15,201 nucleotides of DNA from the NCBI GenBank assembly GCA_031295725.1, contig JAUMNV010000197.1, forward strand, positions 1-15,201. Reading direction: 5' to 3'. The translations under genes were made by a program, and so were the position numbers. The stretch comes from Collinsella sp. (GTDB taxonomy: Bacteria; Actinomycetota; Coriobacteriia; Coriobacteriales; Coriobacteriaceae). Below the pieces are notes generated by a model. It ran no database searches. It saw only the letters and a program-made list of their open reading frames with translations, and was not told where the DNA came from. This document shows, piece by piece, positions 12,152-15,201 of the stretch (positions are counted from its first letter, which is position 1; every line of letters begins with the position of its first letter).

Positions 12152-12574
12152 ATGCCCGATAAAAAGTTGACTGACGAGTTACTCAATGAGCTTCTCGACG
12201 CGCCAAACATCGATGGCTATATCAAGGAGCACGACTTTGCCACCCCGTCGCTTTCGGACTACCTGCAGCAGCTGCTGCAGGAAAAGGGCTTGGAGCGCTC
12301 GCGCGTGGTTCGTATGGCCGATCTCAATGAGACCTTTGGCTATCAGATCTTTACCGGTGCGCGTCATCCGAGTCGCAATAAGGTGCTGCAGATTGCCTTC
12401 GCCATGGCGCTAACGCTCAAGGAGACCAACCGCGCCTTGACGGCGGCGGGTGCCAACATCCTCAATTGTAAGGACCGTCGCGATGCGATCATCATCTTCT
12501 GTATCGATCGCGGGTGCAGCCTCCAAAAGGTCAACGAGGAGCTGTATCGCTTTGGCGAGGAGACGGTGAGTTAG
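12152..12574 (+). CDS. Helix-turn-helix (XRE-like) protein paired with a Ser/Thr kinase
   Basis: A 140-residue protein with the pattern of the HTH family often found beside membrane Ser/Thr kinases in gut Firmicutes and Coriobacteria. The HTH region is SDYLQQLLQEKGLERSRVVR (36-55) followed by MADLNETFGYQIFTGARHPS, where GYQIFTGARHPSRNKV is the recognition segment. A helical C-terminal half (KDRRDAIIIFCIDRGCSLQK, VNEELYRFG) is typical of the same family. GGGAGGTGAGG just before the ATG supports the start. The gene lies 39 bp after the lipoprotein and about 100 bp before the kinase. Whether it is a kinase substrate or a classical DNA-binding regulator is unknown. Confidence 0.75.
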   Translation: MPDKKLTDELLNELLDAPNIDGYIKEHDFATPSLSDYLQQLLQEKGLERSRVVRMADLNETFGYQIFTGARHPSRNKVLQIAFAMALTLKETNRALTAAGANILNCKDRRDAIIIFCIDRGCSLQKVNEELYRFGEETVS

Positions 12575-12659
12575 CGGCTGATATCTGAGCCGGCGGAGCT
12601 GTCGAACAACGATGCAAACGAACGGGGCGCGGATGCCATGGGGTGTCTGCGCCCTGCGC

Positions 12660-12675
12660 TATGATGGAGGCTATG
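12660..12675 (+). promoter_or_regulatory. Possible -10 (TATGAT) placed for a leaderless kinase mRNA
   Basis: TATGAT at 12660-12665 matches the -10 consensus at five of six bases and sits seven bases before the ATG at 12673, where transcription would start. The same bases contain GGAGG (12666-12670), only two bases from that ATG, too close for normal use. A stem GGGCGC/GCGCCC (12625-12630, 12649-12654) lies just upstream. No -35 is evident. Confidence 0.35.
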
Positions 12676-14052
12676 GATACTCAGACCCCAACATATTCCG
12701 ATGACGAGTTGACCGCAGCGCTTGCCGAGCACCTGACGTCGCTCGATCGCGACGACAGCTATCGCGTGGAGCGTGTACTTAAGCGCTCGTCCGTTGAAAC
12801 AACCGAGCTCGTGTGCTTTGAAGGAACCGGCGGTGGTTCGCTCGGCCCCTTTGTCCGTAAACGCATCGATGCTTCGGCTCAAATCGGCGGGGCATACGAG
12901 CGTCTGTTTGCCGCTCAGCGGGCAGGCAGGCGTTTTGAGCACCTGCCCAGAATCGTCGATTGTCGTCGTGTGGGCGACGAGCTCAACGTGGTTATGGAAT
13001 ACATCGAAGGGGAGACACTCGGGGCGCTGGTGGACCGTCTGGGAGCCACTCCCGATTATGCGCGTGAATTGTATCCTGCCCTATGCGATGCCGTGGGCGA
13101 GCTCCACGCCGGTTTTGCAATGGCGGGGGAGACGCCGGCGCCGGTGATCCATCGCGACCTCAAGCCGTCGAATATCATCGTGACGGGTGCCAACTATACG
13201 CTTGATGACGGCCTGACATTTTCATCGCTGGTGATTATCGACTTGGGGATCGCCCGCGTATGGCGCGATGGCGCCGATGCCGACACCGTCAAGTTTGGCA
13301 CGCGACCCTATGCGCCGCCCGAGCAGTATGGGTTTGGGCAGACGAGTGTGCGCAGCGATGTCTACGCACTTGGCGCCCTGTTGTTCTTCTGCTTGACGGG
13401 AGTCGACCCTAAACCAGGGCTCGACATGCGCGAGCAATGCGAGGCGCGCGGCATTCCCGCCCCACTTGCCGATGCCGTCTGCATGTCGATGGCGCTCGAC
13501 CCGGCCAAGCGTTTTGCGAGCGCGGAAGCATTGGGACGGGCGACGCGCGCGGCATACGATCTGAGTCGCCCCGTGCGGCCTTCTGCGCCTGCGCCTGTCC
13601 GTACTCCGGCCTCGGAGACGGTGTTGACGCCCCAAGGGCCCCGAAACCCCGCAGGGCTTCCTAGTCCCGCCGCCTCCGCTGCATGCGGCCTGCTCTCTCG
13701 CGTTCCGGAGTCTCTGGGGCGCATTTGGAATACGCTCGTCTGCTTCTCGTTGCTTGTGTTCTTTGTCGGAAGTCACTTTGCCGTCTTTCACCCCACCGGA
13801 GCAAACCAAAGCTACCCGACGTGGCTTCTCATAATCGAGTATTTTTTCTTTGTCGATGGCCTTATGGTGCTTATGCATTTTGCGCTGCTCGATAAGCGCC
13901 GTCTTCGTCGGCGATTCGCACTGCTCGACAGCTATCGCGGCAAGAAACTCGCGAAACTCTGGCTCAAGGCATTGGGTGTGCTGCTCCTATGCATGATTGT
14001 CATAGTCGCGGTTGCCAATGCGACCGGCGTCGTCGATACCTCCGCTACCTAA
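12673..14052 (+). CDS. Membrane-anchored Hanks-type Ser/Thr protein kinase
   Basis: A 459-residue kinase that would phosphorylate Ser/Thr on cytoplasmic proteins from the membrane. Numbered from the ATG at 12673: VRKRI with Lys63 is the ATP lysine, HRDLKPSN at 160-167 holds catalytic Asp162 and Asn167, DLG at 190-192 replaces DFG, and GTRPYAPPEQYG (209-220) is the activation/P+1 segment. RSDVYALGALLFFCLTG follows. After a Pro-rich linker (about 300-350) come three hydrophobic segments at about 353-372, 384-406 and 431-452. There are no PASTA repeats, and the extracellular parts are short. The start is uncertain: ATGs at 12661 and 12664 are also in frame. It may cooperate with the preceding HTH protein. 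Catalytic residues are intact. Confidence 0.88.
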   Translation: MDTQTPTYSDDELTAALAEHLTSLDRDDSYRVERVLKRSSVETTELVCFEGTGGGSLGPFVRKRIDASAQIGGAYERLFAAQRAGRRFEHLPRIVDCRRVGDELNVVMEYIEGETLGALVDRLGATPDYARELYPALCDAVGELHAGFAMAGETPAPVIHRDLKPSNIIVTGANYTLDDGLTFSSLVIIDLGIARVWRDGADADTVKFGTRPYAPPEQYGFGQTSVRSDVYALGALLFFCLTGVDPKPGLDMREQCEARGIPAPLADAVCMSMALDPAKRFASAEALGRATRAAYDLSRPVRPSAPAPVRTPASETVLTPQGPRNPAGLPSPAASAACGLLSRVPESLGRIWNTLVCFSLLVFFVGSHFAVFHPTGANQSYPTWLLIIEYFFFVDGLMVLMHFALLDKRRLRRRFALLDSYRGKKLAKLWLKALGVLLLCMIVIVAVANATGVVDTSAT

Positions 14053-14056
14053 AAGA

Positions 14057-14079
14057 AAAGGACCCCATTGGGGCCCTTT
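14057..14079. terminator. Bidirectional terminator between convergent genes
   Basis: AAAGG-A-CCCC pairs with GGGG-C-CCTTT across a three-base loop, with one A-C mismatch. On the minus strand the stem is followed by TTTTCTTTT, a good U-run for the cell-wall gene; on the plus strand only three T residues follow, so it is weaker for the kinase gene. Confidence 0.75.
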
Positions 14080-14089
14080 GCAGTTGCAC

Positions 14090-15201
14090 TTAGATGCGGT
14101 TCATCTGAGCGGCGACTTTGTTGTACCAGTCCTGCCACGTGGGCGGGCAGTACTTTTTGGCCGCTGCCGGGGTAAGGGTGGAGCCGTAGTTGGCGCCCAG
14201 ATAGGCAACGTGGGCGGAGATGCCCTCGCTCCAGCTGCCAAAGCTGCGCCAACCGCCGCCACGGGCACTCCAGCCCCAGGCGTTGTAAGAATTGGCGCAA
14301 TAAGCACCCTTGGTGCTCTCGATGCAGGCGATGGCGGGGGACCAACGGGGGTCGACACCGGTATTCCAAGCGGCGACGGCAAAGTTATAGCCCTGGCCTG
14401 CCATGGGGGAGCCGGCGAGATAATTGTCGATGCGGCCTGTCCACTCATTAATGAACGAATCGTAATCGGAGTTACCAGTATTGGAGCTGTTCACCGTGGT
14501 GTCGATGGTGGTGTTGGTGTTGGTGGCCTGGCTGCTGGAATTGCTGCCGCTTACGCCCTCGCCCGAGAGCTTCTCGGCGGCAGCGGCCTTATCGGCCTCA
14601 AGCTTGGCAAGCTCGGCGGCATTTTCCTGCTCGGCTTTTGCCTGCGCCTCGCTGCGGAGCTGCTGGGCCTGCGCCAGCGCGTCCTCGGCGTTTTTCTGCT
14701 CTGCCTCAAGTTGAGACTTGGCCTGCTGGAGCTCAGCCTTGTTCTGCTCGAGTTCGGTTTGCATGTTATTGAGCTCTTCGATCTCGTCGACGCTCGAGCT
14801 CGTGATCTGGTTGGTGTATTTGCAGGTCGTGATGAACTCACCCAGGCTCTGCGCGTTGACCAGGAAGCTCACGATGGGATTGGTGCCCTTCTGATACTTG
14901 TACAGATCGCGCATGGCGGAGCTTGCCTTGGCCTGCTGCTCGGGAAGCTTGGCCTCGATTTCCTCGATGCTTGCCTCATTGGAGTCAATCTGCTTTTGCA
15001 GGTCATCGAGTTTGGTGCGGGCGTCGTTGTAGGCGCTCGTGGCGGCTTCGATCTTCTGCTGGGCTGCGGAAAGCTGGTCCTGCGTTGCCTGCGAGGCGGC
15101 ATACGCCGCAACGGGGGAGAGCATCGGCGTGGCCGTCAGCGCAACGGCGAGCGCGGCGCTCGTGATGATACGAGCCGGCTTCGACGCAATGAGCGCTGCG
15201 G
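14090..15201 (-). CDS. Secreted coiled-coil cell-wall hydrolase-like protein (5' end beyond window)
   Basis: The frame is open to the window edge, so the true start lies beyond 15201 and the Met at 15124 is internal. The visible 370 residues begin with the end of a signal peptide: ASKPARIITSAALAVALTAT, then PMLSPVAAYAA with a likely cleavage after AYAA. A long coiled coil rich in Gln, Glu and Ala follows (QLSAAQQKIEAATSAYNDAR, ELEQNKAELQQAKSQLEAEQ), as in PcsB/CwlO-type N-terminal domains. A Ser/Asn/Thr-rich linker (SGSNSSSQATNTNTTIDTT) comes next. The C-terminal ~120 residues have a lysozyme-like look: DPRWSPAIACIESTKGAYC with a candidate catalytic Glu, NSYNAWGWSARGGGWRSFGS, and ISAHVAYLGANYG. 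The role is probably peptidoglycan cleavage during growth or division. Catalytic activity is inferred, not shown. Confidence 0.8.
   Translation of the reverse strand, partial: AALIASKPARIITSAALAVALTATPMLSPVAAYAASQATQDQLSAAQQKIEAATSAYNDARTKLDDLQKQIDSNEASIEEIEAKLPEQQAKASSAMRDLYKYQKGTNPIVSFLVNAQSLGEFITTCKYTNQITSSSVDEIEELNNMQTELEQNKAELQQAKSQLEAEQKNAEDALAQAQQLRSEAQAKAEQENAAELAKLEADKAAAAEKLSGEGVSGSNSSSQATNTNTTIDTTVNSSNTGNSDYDSFINEWTGRIDNYLAGSPMAGQGYNFAVAAWNTGVDPRWSPAIACIESTKGAYCANSYNAWGWSARGGGWRSFGSWSEGISAHVAYLGANYGSTLTPAAAKKYCPPTWQDWYNKVAAQMNRI

Noticed and set aside
1..15201. CRISPR arrays, tRNA or rRNA genes, insertion sequences and phage genes.
   Set aside because: No regularly spaced repeats, tRNA-like cloverleaf, transposase, integrase or structural phage gene could be recognised on either strand.

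Overview
The window looks like chromosome from a high-GC Gram-positive gut bacterium of the Coriobacteriia, most likely Collinsella or a close relative. That placement is an inference from coding style and gene families (divergent LysA type, Mbeg1-like hydrolase, acetylase-route lysine genes, HTH plus membrane kinase pair); no rRNA or other marker gene is present.

Layout. 1-867: the 3' end of an L-lactate dehydrogenase gene and a strong terminator. 867-2110: an Mbeg1/DUF2974-type alpha/beta hydrolase gene bracketed by two copies of a 31-bp palindrome-ended repeat. 2187-3191: a 37-kDa nucleoid-associated protein. 3215-4005: a Phd/YefM-RelE/ParE toxin-antitoxin operon with a 42-bp near-perfect palindrome at its promoter and its own terminator. 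4048-4233: a gene-free stretch packed with three stem-loop structures. 4236-8268 (minus strand): a lysine/diaminopimelate operon, lysA-dapA (one continuous reading frame), dapB and dapH, led by a lysine riboswitch. 8417-9604 (plus strand): a divergent M20D deacetylase that could supply the deacetylation step of the same acetylase pathway. 9697-10110: a broken higB toxin remnant and an intact higA antitoxin. 10140-11382: a small membrane protein, a decayed minus-strand coding remnant and an AT-rich gene of foreign appearance with two AbrB-like halves. 11511-14052: a DUF4352 lipoprotein whose ribosome binding site is inside a 14-bp perfect stem, an HTH regulator and a membrane-anchored Ser/Thr kinase. 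14090-15201 (minus strand): a secreted coiled-coil cell-wall hydrolase, cut by the window edge.

How the parts work together. DapA, DapB, DapH, the M20D deacetylase and LysA cover most of the N-acetyl route from aspartate semialdehyde to meso-diaminopimelate and lysine. The N-acetyl-DAP aminotransferase, the epimerase DapF and the upstream aspartate steps are not in the window. The riboswitch would lower expression of the operon when lysine is plentiful, probably at translation initiation. The HTH-kinase pair and the adjacent lipoprotein may form a surface-signalling module, but this rests only on adjacency.

I see no clear new defence or mobile system. The items most worth a second look are the LysA-DapA fusion with an embedded dapA ribosome binding site, the riboswitch and its switching stems, the structured 4048-4146 element, the frameshifted higB remnant, and the hairpin that hides the lipoprotein ribosome binding site.
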